From DASSQJ01 sp963773655 (GTDB lineage: Bacteria > Actinomycetota > Actinomycetes > Actinomycetales > Dermatophilaceae): a DNA stretch of 64,000 bases. Of the stretch, positions 1-8,961 are shown piece after piece. Position 1 is the stretch's first letter; each line of letters begins with the position of its first letter. The stretch covers positions 1 to 64,000 of the forward strand of contig CAVZBX010000003.1 in assembly GCA_963773655.1 (NCBI GenBank). Direction: 5' to 3'. Under the pieces are notes generated by a model. The model saw only the letters and a list, made by a program, of their open reading frames with translations. It was not told the DNA's origin and ran no database searches. The translations under genes were made by a program, and so were the position numbers.

Positions 1-487
1 GCGAGGAACCCGGTCAGCTCGGCATCGTCCCGCGGCGGCCGGCCGTGCTCGCGGGCGAACGCCGCCGCAGCGACAGCCGTGCGGATCCGGGCCCGCTCCT
101 GCGCGGGAGTCGGCGCGTTCCACGACAGGCCCCGGCCGGTGTTGTGGTCACTGAACGCCTGCGCGACCTCCTGGCGCAGCGTGGTCGCGGCGAACGTCGG
201 GAAGGCGCGGCCGAGCGCACCCCATCCGCGGCTGGTGGCCTCGGGCTCCCCGGAGCGGGGGTGCCGGCCCTGGCCGAAGAGGAGCTTCATCTGCGCCTCG
301 GTGACCGCGTCCCCGAGGGCGAGGTCGAGCCCGGCCAGGCCAGACCCCATCCACCGGCCCGGCGCCTCGCCCTTCTCCTCGTAGTAGCTCGCCAGCCCGG
401 CCTGCCGGATCTCGGTCGCGTCGTGGGCCGCGACCTGCCGGGTCAGGTACGTGTACCCGCTCCCGGCGGCGAGCTTGTGAAGGTCAT
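1..487 (-). pseudogene. TrwC/MobF-type relaxase, 5' end only, frame disrupted
   Basis: The minus strand encodes the start of a MobF/TrwC conjugative relaxase and runs off the left edge. Visible pieces are KLAAGSGYTYLTRQVAAHD, then EKGEAPGRWMGSGLAGL and a segment near TEAQMKLLFGQGRHP, all typical of the N-terminus of actinobacterial TraA/TrwC relaxases. The ATG at 487 is in a different frame from the KLAAG stretch. Restoring one base within the third codon would give an expected start of the M-T-L-H-K-L type. The relaxase frame has no ATG, GTG or TTG between an upstream TGA and the KLAAG motif. I read this as a one-base deletion that inactivates the gene. It lies divergently from the excisionase/integrase pair, so it is part of the same integrated conjugative element. 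The family call is from motif recognition only. Confidence 0.6.
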
Positions 488-494
488 CACATAT

Positions 495-730
495 GGAAAA
501 GCCTCCGGGGAGGGCCTTCCTGGACCTGTCGTTGCGGAATCAACCACTTCAGTGCACCGGGTGTGTTCCTGGATCGTGGTGGCGATGGTCGCGTCGGGGG
601 CCGGGACGCGATGTGCGGAGGGGTGGCAAGGCGGGGCGGCGGTCGGGGGCATCGAGAGCGTCGGGAGGTGAGTCGGTTCGAGATTCCTCGGTGGAGGAGG
701 TCCAGGAAGGGCGGGTCCGGAGGCTTTTCC
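495..730. repeat. 14-bp perfect inverted repeat in the gap between relaxase and excisionase
   Basis: The 350-bp gap 491-840 has no gene. It contains GGAAAAGCCTCCGG at 495-508 and its exact reverse complement at 717-730. The copies are 208 bp apart and sit between divergent relaxase and excisionase genes, where conjugative elements often keep regulatory sites or oriT. A function as oriT, operator or element scar is inference. Confidence 0.5.
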
Positions 731-840
731 TAGTAGGCGGGCACGTCGTGTCGGTGGTTATCCACAGGCCGCGAGAGGCATCGCCGTTCCGGGTGAGACG
801 TGACCTACTGGAGGTCAGCCCGCGACGAGAGGAGTCGGAC

Positions 841-1121
841 ATGTCCACGGCGGCACAGCAGAACAACGGCGGACCCAACAACGAGCGGAAGGCGCCCCGG
901 GACCGCTGCGGCGGCGCTGGTACACCGTCCCCGAGGTCGCCGAGATGCTCGGGTACGGCACGACCAAGGTGCGGATGATGGTCATCAGCGGCGACCTGCG
1001 CTCGCTCAAGGACGGCGGGTCGCGGCGCATCCTGCCCGTGTGGGTCGACGAGTACATCGAGCGGCGGGCAGCCGAGGCGGAGGCCGACTGGCCGTTCGAG
1101 GTGGAGGACGACTGGCCGTGA
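841..1121 (+). pseudogene. Excisionase-like MerR/HTH_17 protein, frameshifted
   Basis: An ATG at 841 with a good GGAG ribosome site about 8 nt upstream opens M-S-T-A-A-Q-Q-N-N. The recognisable DNA-binding part (RRRWYTVPEVAEMLGYGTTK, then VRMMVISGDLRSLKDGGSRR and an acidic tail ending DDWP) lies one frame back, from about position 909. The two halves join if one base is restored near 905. This is the small helix-turn-helix excisionase usually found just before the integrase in actinobacterial integrative elements. Its TGA overlaps the GTG of the integrase. The only in-frame start for the HTH part is an internal ATG at 945, which would truncate the recognition helix, so I call it a pseudogene. 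Confidence 0.65.
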
Positions 1122-2331
1122 GCCGGCGGCCGAACGGGGAGGGGTCGATCTACCCGTACCGCAACGGCTGGGCCGCGCACGTGTGGATCACGACCCCGAC
1201 CGGGCGCCGGCAGCGCAAGTCGGTCTACGGGAAGACCCGCGAGGAGGTCCACGCCAAGTGGCTCCGCCTCCACCAGCAGGCGCGGCGGGGACCGGTGGCG
1301 CCGGTCTCCCCGCGCCTGCGGGACTTCCTCCGGCGGTGGCTGCGCGAGACGGTCAAGCCGAACCTGTCGCCGACGACCGCGGCGAACTACGAGATGTTCG
1401 CCCGGCTCTACATCGTCCCCGACCTCGGCAACCGCCCGCTCGACAAGCTCATGGTCCGCGACGTCCAGGTCTGGGTGAACGCGCTGCGGACCCGGTGCCA
1501 GTGCTGCGCCCAGGGCAAGGACGCCGCGCGCGCCGTGCCGCAGTGCTGCGCCATCGGGAAGTGCTGCCACGAGGTCGCCTCGGACTGGACGATCCACCAG
1601 GCGTGGCGGGTGCTGCGCGGGGCCCTGACCCAGGCGATGCGCGAGGAGCTGATCTTCCGCAACGTCGCCGCGCTGGTGCGGGTGCCGATGCCGCGGCGGC
1701 AGAAGCAGCCGGTGTGGACGGTGGAGGAGGCGCGGCAGTTCCTCGAGTCGGCACGGCTCGACGACGACCCGCTCTACGCGGCCTACGTCCTGCTGCTGAC
1801 GCTCGGGCTGCGGCGTGGGGAGCTCCTCGGGCTGGCGTGGGAGGACGTCGACCTCGAGCGCGGCGAGGCGCTGATCGCCTGGCAGGTCCAGCGGGTCGAC
1901 GGGCAGCTCGTGCGCCGGCACACGAAGACGCCAGCTCGGATGCTCCGCTGCCGCTGCCGGAGATCGCGGTGCGGGCGCTCGAGCGGCACCGGGTCGACGA
2001 GAACCGGCGGCGGCTCGCGGCCGGCGAGATGTGGGGCGACTGCGGGCTCGTCCTCACGACCCGGCACGGTGACCCGGTCGACCCCCGCAACTTCCACCGC
2101 GACTTCAAGCTCCGCGCGGTGAAGGCGGGGGTCCCGGTCATCCCGGTCCACGCGACGCGACGGACATGCGCAAGCCTGCTCGTCGCGCTCGAGGTCCACC
2201 CCCGAGTCGCGATGGCGGTCCTCCGCCACAGCCGGATCGCGCTGACCATGGAGGTGTACTCGCAGGTCTCCGACCCGTCGACCCGCGACGCGCTGCATCA
2301 GCTCGGAGACCGGCTGTCCGGCGGCGCCTAG
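1118..2331 (+). pseudogene. Tyrosine recombinase (phage/ICE-type integrase), frameshifted
   Basis: This begins with GTG overlapping the excisionase stop and encodes a site-specific tyrosine recombinase of about 400 residues. An N-terminal AP2-like arm (PNGEGSIYPYRNG) is followed by a SAM-like core domain with a cysteine-rich insertion (RCQCCAQGK and QCCAIGKCC), probably metal-binding, which is common in actinobacterial integrases. The catalytic part shows the first Arg in LGLRRGELLGLAWED, the HATRRT box, and LRHSRIALTMEVYSQV with the tyrosine. The frame breaks near 1930: VRRHTKTPA is in the upstream frame and SDAPLPLPEIAVRALERH is one base back. A single-base loss explains this. Recombination should be abolished because the second Arg/His box and the Tyr are out of frame. 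Confidence 0.8.
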
Positions 2332-2506
2332 TCCAAGGGGCGTCGGCCCCTCTACCCCCAGTGGTCTGCATGTGGCGCCGGCGCTGCAGACACCGGCCAT
2401 CCCCCCTTCAGGTAGTCGGTGATGATGGCTCGACCGTGTTACCCCTTCAGCTGCTTAAGTTGGTCGCGCATGGCCTTCCTTACTGAACTGTGCGACTGAG
2501 GGTTCT

Positions 2507-3154
2507 TCAGCATGGCTTGGCGCGTCTGGCCTTCGCCATCTTCAGCTCGCAACCATGCAACGCACCCATCCTTCGCCGCATCCGTAGGATCGAGCTCAGA
2601 GCGCTCGTACACCACTCCTCGACAAGGTCGGCCTCCTCGTACTCGGCGAGACCCACATCATGGAACTGATGCGTTGGAACGACCACCCTGCTGCTGAAGT
2701 GGACCCATCGTTGTAGCAGCAGGTTGATCCCACCCGGAGACATGCACGCGATGCGCTCAACAAGCCGTTCCGGTTCGACAAGGTGTAGGGCATCGAAGTC
2801 AGCGGCGTGATCCCGGTCAGCTGTGGTGAGATCAGGCTTGAGAGCTCGGGAGCGGCATGAGATTCACGTAGCCTTGCCAATCCGACTCTGCGAGCGGGCG
2901 TCGGCGATCGACGGCGGCGGACCAGCAGTCGCGGGGCCAGAGTGGACTCCATCCACACGCATGGAACACGGGTGCTGGACTACGACCCCCACGTTCCGCC
3001 TCTTGACCCGCCCAGTCCTGCCGGGCAACTCGATACCCGCGAAGACGTCGCCCGTGAAGATGGGTCTGCTCGATGACACCTCGTCGCCCCGTGACCGGTA
3101 GAGCGAGTCCCAGTCGGGCGTGCCGTTGTGGTAAGGCGTCTCGAGATCCCCCAT
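2507..3154 (-). pseudogene. Third gene of a TIGR04255-associated cassette, multiply frameshifted, unknown function
   Basis: ATG at 3154 starts MGDLETPYHNGTPDWDSLYR; the frame is lost near 2925, reappears in another phase around DWQGYVNLMPLP, and returns to the first phase at KPDLTTADRDHAADFDALHL, ending after a Lys/Arg-rich tail at 2507. Read through, the protein would be about 210 residues with no signal peptide or membrane segment. I recognise it only as the kind of hypothetical protein found beside TIGR04255-family genes; no function is known to me. It starts 4 nt beyond the stop of the HTH-like gene, so it belonged to the same operon. At least two, probably three, single-base losses are needed to explain the frame changes. 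GC content is visibly lower than in the rest of the window. Confidence 0.5.
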
Positions 3155-3158
3155 TAGA

Positions 3159-3815
3159 TTACCGCTTCATGCGAATAGACAGGTTCCCGTCGCCCGCCTT
3201 GAAGACCTCGAAGTCGGAGCGGTAATGCTCCCGCCATTCGGGGTCATACTCCGATAGTAGGTTCTCGGGGTCCTCGTGTCCGTTGCGAGAGCAAACACCA
3301 AGTCAGCCCGATCCGCCGCGTACAGGTCAATCGCCGGGTGACCGGGATACCGCGGACCAATGGCATCTCAAACCAGGACGCGATCTCACTCACCAAGTAG
3401 TGCTCGGTGATCAGGTCACAAGCGGCGAGCAGGCTCGCGAGGTTCGAGCGGCTGTCCCCCGAGGCCTTCTCGCCGCGTCGCCACTTCTGCACGGCTGGCA
3501 CACTACACGCCAACCATTGAGCGATGTCCGCGCCACGCAAACCCAGGTGGGCGAGGAACTGCCCCAGCATGGCCAACACCCTCCGGCACGCTCGAGCGAA
3601 CGCGTCCGCCACTCGACGTCGTGGCTTCTCTTGTGAAGGTCGCCATAGCGCTCAAGTTGATCACGTGCCTCTTGGCGGCCACCCCCGATGTCCTCCGTAA
3701 GCAGGTGTGCCTGTAGACGCGTCTCAGAGATACTCGGTGCGGTCACCACCTCTTTCGAGGCCGTCCCATCAGTAGCAAGCCTAAGTGACATGCCTCCCTG
3801 GCTGTCCGTCGCCAC
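3159..3815 (-). pseudogene. HTH-domain protein of the TIGR04255 cassette, three frameshifts
   Basis: ATG at 3815 overlaps the end of the TIGR04255-like gene. The first segment (MATDSQGGMSLRLATDG to RSHDVEWRTRSLE) is followed in the next phase by a helix-turn-helix-like core, LRGADIAQWLACSVPAVQKW and SNLASLLAACDLITEHYLV, then EIASWFEMPLVRGIPVT. A third phase gives PAIDLYAADRADLVFALAT and a fourth (same as the first) gives EDPENLLSEYDPEWREHYRS and a tail ending SIRMKR at 3159. Each of the three phase changes corresponds to loss of one base. The layout (Xre-like HTH plus a short acidic C-terminal box) resembles antitoxin-type regulators, but that is inference. Interrupted at least three times, it cannot give a full product. 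Confidence 0.55.
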
Positions 3816-4610
3816 GTAGGACCTCCTTCCTCAGCTTGTCCTTGATAAGGCTCTCGAATACTTCGCGGACCGGCATGTGCAACTCATCAGCTACCTCCGC
3901 GACAGTGTCAGCACCAAGCGCCGGAAGATCCTGCTGCGCCTCCCAGAAACTGTCAATGTCGATCAGGAAGAATGGTCCTGGCGGGGGGGTTGACCTTCGC
4001 AACTCTGGTGTGGAAGCCACGGCGTAGCCCACCCGCGGTCCATACCAAAGAACGAGTGCTCGGCCACTCTCTCCCCTGAAACTCATCACGCCCTGCGACT
4101 CAGCCACATGCATACCCAGGGTGCTGGCGACGTCAACTGGACCGATCAGGCTGTCGCTGACCCAATCTGTCCACCGGACGCCCGCGTCGCCGTTGTCAAC
4201 GGGCACTCGAATCTCGTCGATGTACCGGAGCCCGATGCGCTCGACCCCTACGCTGCCCGCAGTTCGGGCACGCACATCGACAGCCCGCGTCAGGATCTCG
4301 CGCAACTGCTCGTACTGCCCGTAGTTTGTGGTTTCAACGACCAGTGACTCCCGCCGGAAGGTGACCGCCGTCCGTTTGTCGCGACTTGTAAGTCTCGGCA
4401 CCGCTGTGCTCTTGGCCGAAGGCACGCCGGGGCCAGGTGGAATCGTGAGCGACAGATCCTGCACTTCACTTCGAAGAACGGCAGCACATCAGCCAACTTG
4501 GTCGCTATCTGGCGCAATGCCTCTGGGTCGATGGCGTCGCAGAGCGAGTGACGAACCTCCACCGCAGCGAGGACGATGGGGGCGAACGGATACACCTCTC
4601 GCTGCCTCAC
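3781..4610 (-). pseudogene. TIGR04255 family protein, frameshifted near its N-terminus
   Basis: From a GTG at 4610 the frame reads REVYPFAPIVLAAVEVRHSL and continues to VLPFFEV; at about 4463 the rest switches phase to VQDLSLTIPPGPG, then VERIGLRYIDEIRVP, SGRALVLWYGPRVGYAV, PPPGPFFLIDIDSFWE and a C-terminal helix ending DKLRKEVL. This is the body of a TIGR04255 family protein, a sporadically distributed family of about 250-270 residues with no established function, recognised here from memory. The junction contains a directly repeated AAGTG, so either a 5-bp tandem duplication or loss of one base would explain the frameshift. It was probably the first gene of a three-gene operon running to 2507. 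An intact shorter product from an internal start near 4464 is possible. Confidence 0.6.
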
Positions 4611-4765
4611 GCAAGACTCTAGCGGATCGACAACCAAAACAGTAACCACTGCGGCAACTTGGGGGCAGTCCCCAGGGAGACGCACAGGTCACTGGGTAGT
4701 GGGGCTGCTTGGGCTCCCTGTTCGGCCCAGCCCTTGGCTGCAGTACTTCGCTGGGGTACGGACGC

Positions 4766-4804
4766 GTCAGAGGCCCTTCGCGAACCTCGCGAAGGGCCTC
4801 TGAC
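4766..4804 (-). terminator. Perfect 18-bp hairpin after tRNA-Ala
   Basis: Positions 4766-4783 and 4787-4804 are exact reverse complements around a 3-nt loop. The hairpin starts 7 nt past the 3' end of tRNA-Ala on the minus strand, so it probably terminates the gyrB-gyrA-tRNA unit. There is no U-tract, as is usual in high-GC actinobacteria. It also marks the border with the decayed element. Confidence 0.75.
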
Positions 4805-4810
4805 CTGCGG

Positions 4811-4883
4811 TGGAGCCAAGGGGACTCGAACCCCTAACCCCCTGCTTGCAAAGCAGGTGCGCTACCAGTTGCGCCATGGCCCC
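4811..4883 (-). tRNA. tRNA-Ala (anticodon TGC)
   Basis: The minus strand folds as a 73-nt cloverleaf: acceptor GGGGCCA pairs with TGGCTCC (one G-U), the anticodon stem CCTGC/GCAGG closes the loop TTTGCAA with anticodon TGC, and the T-arm carries GGTTCGAGTCC. The CCA end is not encoded. Its 3' end faces the broken integrase and relaxase, so it is a plausible attachment site for that element. Confidence 0.97.
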
Positions 4884-4944
4884 CGGCGCGCCGCGCCCGG
4901 GCCGGCCGCCACACCTGGCGGACCATCCGGGCGCCTGCGGCGCG

Positions 4945-5067
4945 TCAGTTCTTGGGGGTGTCGGTCGCCTCTGCCCACAGCCGGTTCTCGGCCTGCTTGT
5001 CCCTGATCTGCTTCGAGACGGCGAGGGCGCCGACGGCCGCGGCCACGAGGACGAGGAACTTCTTCAC
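4945..5067 (-). CDS. DLW-39 family small protein (40 aa)
   Basis: A short minus-strand frame between the two tRNA genes encodes M-K-K-F-L-V-L-V-A-A-A-V-G-A-L-A, then a Lys/Gln-rich stretch and the C-terminal box RLWAEATDTPKN. This matches the DLW-39 family, tiny proteins of unknown function found between gyrA and the neighbouring tRNA genes in many actinobacteria. The family's eponymous D-L-W is R-L-W here. The N-terminal hydrophobic run of about 14 residues could be a membrane anchor. Start is GTG at 5067; a GTG at 5076, just behind CCCAGGTTG, is an equally possible start adding three residues. Confidence 0.8.
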   Translation of the reverse strand: MKKFLVLVAAAVGALAVSKQIRDKQAENRLWAEATDTPKN

Positions 5068-5101
5068 TGGAGTCACCAACCTGGGAGAGGGATCGGGGTG
5101 G

Positions 5102-5175
5102 TGGGCCTAACAGGACTTGAACCTGTGACCTCTTCCTTATCAGGGAAGCGCTCTAACCGTCTGAGCTATAGGCCC
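5102..5175 (-). tRNA. tRNA-Ile (anticodon GAT)
   Basis: A 74-nt cloverleaf on the minus strand: acceptor GGGCCTA/TAGGCCC, D-arm with GCTCAGACGGTTAGAGC, anticodon loop CTGATAA with anticodon GAT, and T-arm GGTTCAAGTCC. It sits between the DUF3566 gene and the DLW-39 gene, the usual actinobacterial position downstream of gyrA. Confidence 0.97.
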
Positions 5176-5294
5176 GTGCGCCGATCGGCTGCGCCCCCAC
5201 GGGTGGGCGCGCGGTGCACGAGGTTACCGGATGCCGCGCCCGCCTCCCAAAACGGGTGGCGGCCGTCGGCCGGGCGCCTCGCGGCGACGCCGGA

Positions 5295-6179
5295 TCAGTC
5301 GTCGGTGAGGGTCAGCTGCACCCCGCCGACCAGCGCGCTCGACACGTTGTAGAGGAACGCCCCGAGGGTTGCGAGGGCGGTGATGAGGATGACGTCGACC
5401 ACCCCCACGACGATCGACAGCGACACCACCCGGGTGAACCCGACGAAGTCGAGGATGTCGAAGCCCTGGCCCTCGTCCTGGATGACCTGGCCGATGACGC
5501 CGTTGACCTGGTCGAAGACGCCCATGCCCTCGAGCACCGTCCACAGCACCGACACCATGACGACGCCGGCGATGCCGAGCGCCACCGAGAGCAGGAACGA
5601 CATCTTCATCGCCGACCAGGGGTCGATCCGGGACACGGTGAGCCGGACCCGGCGCGAGGGCGCCGGACGGACCGGAGCCGGCGTCTGGCCCTCGGTGCGG
5701 CGCACCGGGTGGGACTCGGGCGCCGGGGTCATCGCGGCACCGGCGGGACGATCAGCACCGGCAGCGACGGCCGGAGCCGGCGGGGCCGGGCGGCCGTTGG
5801 GCTGCGCCTCGCGCTGGACCGGGCGCTGCTGCGGCTGCGGCTGCGGCTGGGTGGCCTGCTCGCGCTCGCGGCGGGCCTCGCGGGCCTGCTCGCGCGCCAC
5901 CCCCGCATCGTCGCCGGTGCGGGACGTGTAGCCCTCGGGGAACTTCGGGATCGACGTCGTCGACGCCGACCCCGACGAGCCGCCGGCCGCCCCGCCGGAG
6001 GCGGGTACCGGGCGGGTGGTCTCGCGGGAGGGGGCCGAGGATCCGGAGCCGCCGTCGGCGATCCGCCGCAGGGCGCCGCCGCCACCGCCGGTCGAGCCGG
6101 CGTTGCCGCCGTCCGAGTAGGGCCCACGACCGGCCGACGACGGGCGCACGGGGCGCCCGGCGTGGTCTGCGGTGCTCAC
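5295..6179 (-). CDS. DUF3566 domain membrane protein
   Basis: A 294-residue protein begins at GTG 6179. Residues 1 to about 170 are low complexity (Gly/Ser/Pro, then a Gln/Pro-rich stretch) and likely cytoplasmic and disordered. The C-terminal 115 residues hold the DUF3566 domain: RLTVSRIDPWSAMKMSFLLS, a first membrane helix through ALGIAGVVMVSVLWTVLEGM, a soluble loop, and a second helix after TRVVSLSIVVGVVDVILITALA. The domain is characteristically encoded just after gyrA in actinobacteria; the Mycobacterium homologue CwsA-like region has been linked to cell-shape control, but direct function here is unproven. The gene begins 45 nt downstream of gyrA and is probably cotranscribed with it. 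Confidence 0.9.
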   Translation of the reverse strand: MSTADHAGRPVRPSSAGRGPYSDGGNAGSTGGGGGALRRIADGGSGSSAPSRETTRPVPASGGAAGGSSGSASTTSIPKFPEGYTSRTGDDAGVAREQAREARREREQATQPQPQPQQRPVQREAQPNGRPAPPAPAVAAGADRPAGAAMTPAPESHPVRRTEGQTPAPVRPAPSRRVRLTVSRIDPWSAMKMSFLLSVALGIAGVVMVSVLWTVLEGMGVFDQVNGVIGQVIQDEGQGFDILDFVGFTRVVSLSIVVGVVDVILITALATLGAFLYNVSSALVGGVQLTLTDD

Positions 6180-6224
6180 TGGGGGATCCTCCCTCGGCTG
6201 GCGTGCTCGAGCGGCGCCCGGCGA

Positions 6225-8894
6225 TCAGGCGTCGTCGTCCGACGGTACGGCATCGCCGGGGTCATCGGCGACATCCGCTCCGGGCGTCCCACCGGCCGTA
6301 ACCGTGTCGTCACCGGTGGTCGTGCCGACACCATCATCGGTCGCGGGACCCCCATCCGTCACATCGGGCACGCCGTCCGTCCCGGAACCCGAGACCTCGG
6401 CCGCGGCCTCCGCCGCCTCGACGGCCTCCTCGACCTCCTTCTCGGGGTTGCGCGCCACCGCGACGATCGCGTCGTTCCGGCCGGGCTTGGCGAACTGCAC
6501 GCCCATCGTGTTGCGACCGGTGAGGCGCACCTCGTCGACCCGCGAGCGCACGATGTTGCCCTTCTCGAAGACGACGAGCACCTCGTCGTCCTCGTCGACG
6601 GTGAGCGCCCCGACCAGGTCGCCGCCCCGGTCGGTCACCCGCGCCACCGCGACGCCGAGGATGGCGCGGCCCTTGACGTTCCAGTCCGAGGCCTTCGAGC
6701 GCTTCGCCAGCCCGGACTCGAAGACCACGAACACGTCGGGGTCCTCGCCGGCCGGCAGCACCGACATCGACAGCAGCTCGTCGCGGTCGCGGAAGCGCAT
6801 CCCGGTGACGCCGGACGTGGCCCGGCCCATCGGGCGCAGCGTGGCGTCGTCGGCGTGGAAGCGCACCGACTGGCCCTTGCGGGAGACGAGCAGCAGGTCG
6901 TCGTCGGCCTCGACGAGGCCGGCACCGACGAGCTCGTCGCCGTCGCGCAGGTTGATCGCGATCAGCCCACCCGAGCGGGGGGAGTCGTACTCGGAGAGCC
7001 GGGTCTTCTTCACCAGCCCGGCGCGGGTGGCGAGCACGAGGTAGGAGGCGGCCGTGTAGTCGCGCAGCGCCAGCACCTGGGCGATCTCCTCGCCCGGCTG
7101 GAACGCCATGACGTTGGCGACGTGCTGGCCCTTGCTGTCGCGCCCGGCATCCGGCAGCTCGTAGGCCTTGGCCCGGTAGACCCGGCCGAGGTTGGTGAAG
7201 AAGAGCAGCCAGTGGTGCGACGTGGTGGTGAAGAAGTGGTCGACCATGTCCTCGCCGCGCAGGGCCGCGCCGCGCACGCCCTTGCCGCCGCGCCGCTGGC
7301 TGCGGTACGCGTCGACCCGGGTGCGCTTGGCGTACCCGCCCCGGGTGATCGTGATGACCACGTCCTCCTCGGGGATCAGGTCCTCCATCGACATGTCGCC
7401 GTCGCCGGGCATGATCGTCGTGCGGCGGTCGTCGCCGTAGCGGCCGACGATCTCGCCGAGCTCCTCGGAGACGATGTCGCGCTGCCGGCCCGGGTTGGCG
7501 AGGATGTCCTGGTAGTCCTCGATCCGGGCCTGCAGCTCGTCGTGGTCGTCGATGATCTTCTGCCGCTCCAGGGCCGCGAGCCGCCGCAGCTGCATGTCGA
7601 GGATGGCCTGCGCCTGGATCTCGTCGATCTCGAGCAGCTCGATCAGGCCGGTGCGGGCGGCGTCGACGTCCGGGCTGCGGCGGATGAGCGCGATCACCTC
7701 GTCGAGCGCGTCGAGCGCCTTGAGCAGGCCGCGCAGGATGTGGATGCGCTCCTCGGCCTTGCGCAGCCGGTACTGGGTGCGGCGCCGGATGACGTCGATC
7801 TGGTGCTCGACCCAGTGCCGGACGAACGCGTCGATCGGCAGGGTCCGCGGGACGCCGTCGACGAGCGCGAGCATGTTCGCGCCGAAGGACGTCTGCAGCT
7901 GGGTGTGCTTGAACAGGTTGTTGAGGACGACCTTGGGGATGGCGTCGCGCTTGAGCACGATGACGAGCCGCTGCCCGGTGCGGCCCGAGGTCTCGTCGCG
8001 GATGTCGGCGATGCCGGCGAGGCGGCCGTCCTTGACGTGCTCGGCGATCTTCTGGGCGAGGCTGTCGGGGTTGACCTGGTACGGCAGCTCGGTGACGACC
8101 AGGCACTGTCGGCCCTGGATCTCCTCGACCTCGACGACGGCCCGCATGATGACCGAGCCGCGGCCGGTGCGGTAGGCGTCCTCGATGCCCTGGTGGCCCA
8201 TGATCAGCGCACCGGTGGGGAAGTCCGGGCCCTTGATCTCGGACATCACCGCGGCGAGGGTCTCCTCGCGCGAGGCCTCGGGGTGGCGCAGCACCCACTC
8301 GGCGGCGGTGGCGACCTCGCGCAGGTTGTGCGGCGGGATCTGGGTGGCCATCCCGACCGCGATGCCCGAGCTGCCGTTGACGAGCAGGTTCGGGAAGCGC
8401 GCGGGGAGCACCGACGGCTCGAGGGTCTTGCCGTCGTAGTTGGGCCCGAAGTCGACGGTGTCCTCGTCGATGTCGCGGACCATCTCCATCGACAGCGGCG
8501 CCATCCGGCACTCGGTGTACCGGGGGGCCGCGGCCGGGTCGTCGCCGGGGGAGCCGAAGTTGCCCTGCCCCTGGACGAGCGGGTAGCGCATCGACCAGTC
8601 CTGGACGAGGCGCACCAGGGCGTCGTAGATCGCGGTGTCGCCGTGCGGGTGGTACTGGCCCATGACGTCGCCGACGACCCGGCTGCACTTGTTGAAGCCC
8701 CGGTCGGGCCGGTAGCCGCCGTCGTACATCGCGTAGAGCACGCGCCGGTGCACCGGCTTCAGGCCGTCGCGGACGTCGGGGAGGGCGCGGGAGACGATGA
8801 CCGACATCGCGTACTCGATGTACGACCGCTGCATCTCGGTGTTGAGGTCGATCGGCTCCGTGCGGTCGGTCGTCACGGGCGGCTGCTCAGTCAT
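6225..8894 (-). CDS. gyrA: DNA gyrase subunit A
   Basis: The 889-residue breakage-rejoining subunit of DNA gyrase, which introduces negative supercoils with GyrB. ATG at 8894 gives MTEQPPVTTDRTEPIDLNTE. The catalytic tyrosine is Tyr126 in APRYTECRM. The quinolone-determining region reads HPHGDTAIYDALVR, with Thr87 at the position of E. coli Ser83 and the acidic Asp91 retained. The GyrA box QRRGGKGV in the C-terminal beta-pinwheel confirms gyrase rather than topoisomerase IV. The last 60 residues are an acidic Asp/Gly/Thr-rich tail that probably modulates activity. It follows gyrB by 67 nt on the same strand. No frameshift or odd residue was seen. Confidence 0.98.
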   Translation of the reverse strand: MTEQPPVTTDRTEPIDLNTEMQRSYIEYAMSVIVSRALPDVRDGLKPVHRRVLYAMYDGGYRPDRGFNKCSRVVGDVMGQYHPHGDTAIYDALVRLVQDWSMRYPLVQGQGNFGSPGDDPAAAPRYTECRMAPLSMEMVRDIDEDTVDFGPNYDGKTLEPSVLPARFPNLLVNGSSGIAVGMATQIPPHNLREVATAAEWVLRHPEASREETLAAVMSEIKGPDFPTGALIMGHQGIEDAYRTGRGSVIMRAVVEVEEIQGRQCLVVTELPYQVNPDSLAQKIAEHVKDGRLAGIADIRDETSGRTGQRLVIVLKRDAIPKVVLNNLFKHTQLQTSFGANMLALVDGVPRTLPIDAFVRHWVEHQIDVIRRRTQYRLRKAEERIHILRGLLKALDALDEVIALIRRSPDVDAARTGLIELLEIDEIQAQAILDMQLRRLAALERQKIIDDHDELQARIEDYQDILANPGRQRDIVSEELGEIVGRYGDDRRTTIMPGDGDMSMEDLIPEEDVVITITRGGYAKRTRVDAYRSQRRGGKGVRGAALRGEDMVDHFFTTTSHHWLLFFTNLGRVYRAKAYELPDAGRDSKGQHVANVMAFQPGEEIAQVLALRDYTAASYLVLATRAGLVKKTRLSEYDSPRSGGLIAINLRDGDELVGAGLVEADDDLLLVSRKGQSVRFHADDATLRPMGRATSGVTGMRFRDRDELLSMSVLPAGEDPDVFVVFESGLAKRSKASDWNVKGRAILGVAVARVTDRGGDLVGALTVDEDDEVLVVFEKGNIVRSRVDEVRLTGRNTMGVQFAKPGRNDAIVAVARNPEKEVEEAVEAAEAAAEVSGSGTDGVPDVTDGGPATDDGVGTTTGDDTVTAGGTPGADVADDPGDAVPSDDDA

Positions 8895-8961
8895 CGATGT
8901 CCTTGCCTAGCGGTGGTTCAGGGGAGGTGCGCACGGGGCGGGTGCGTGGCCGGCGGCGGCC

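Noticed and set aside
2333..2361. Stretch after the integrase resembling the tRNA-Ala T-arm (CCAAGGGG...CCCCT..ACCCCC), a possible attachment-site copy
   Set aside because: Similarity is patchy and explained by a simple AGGGGC-GTCG-GCCCCT hairpin, which may just be a terminator.
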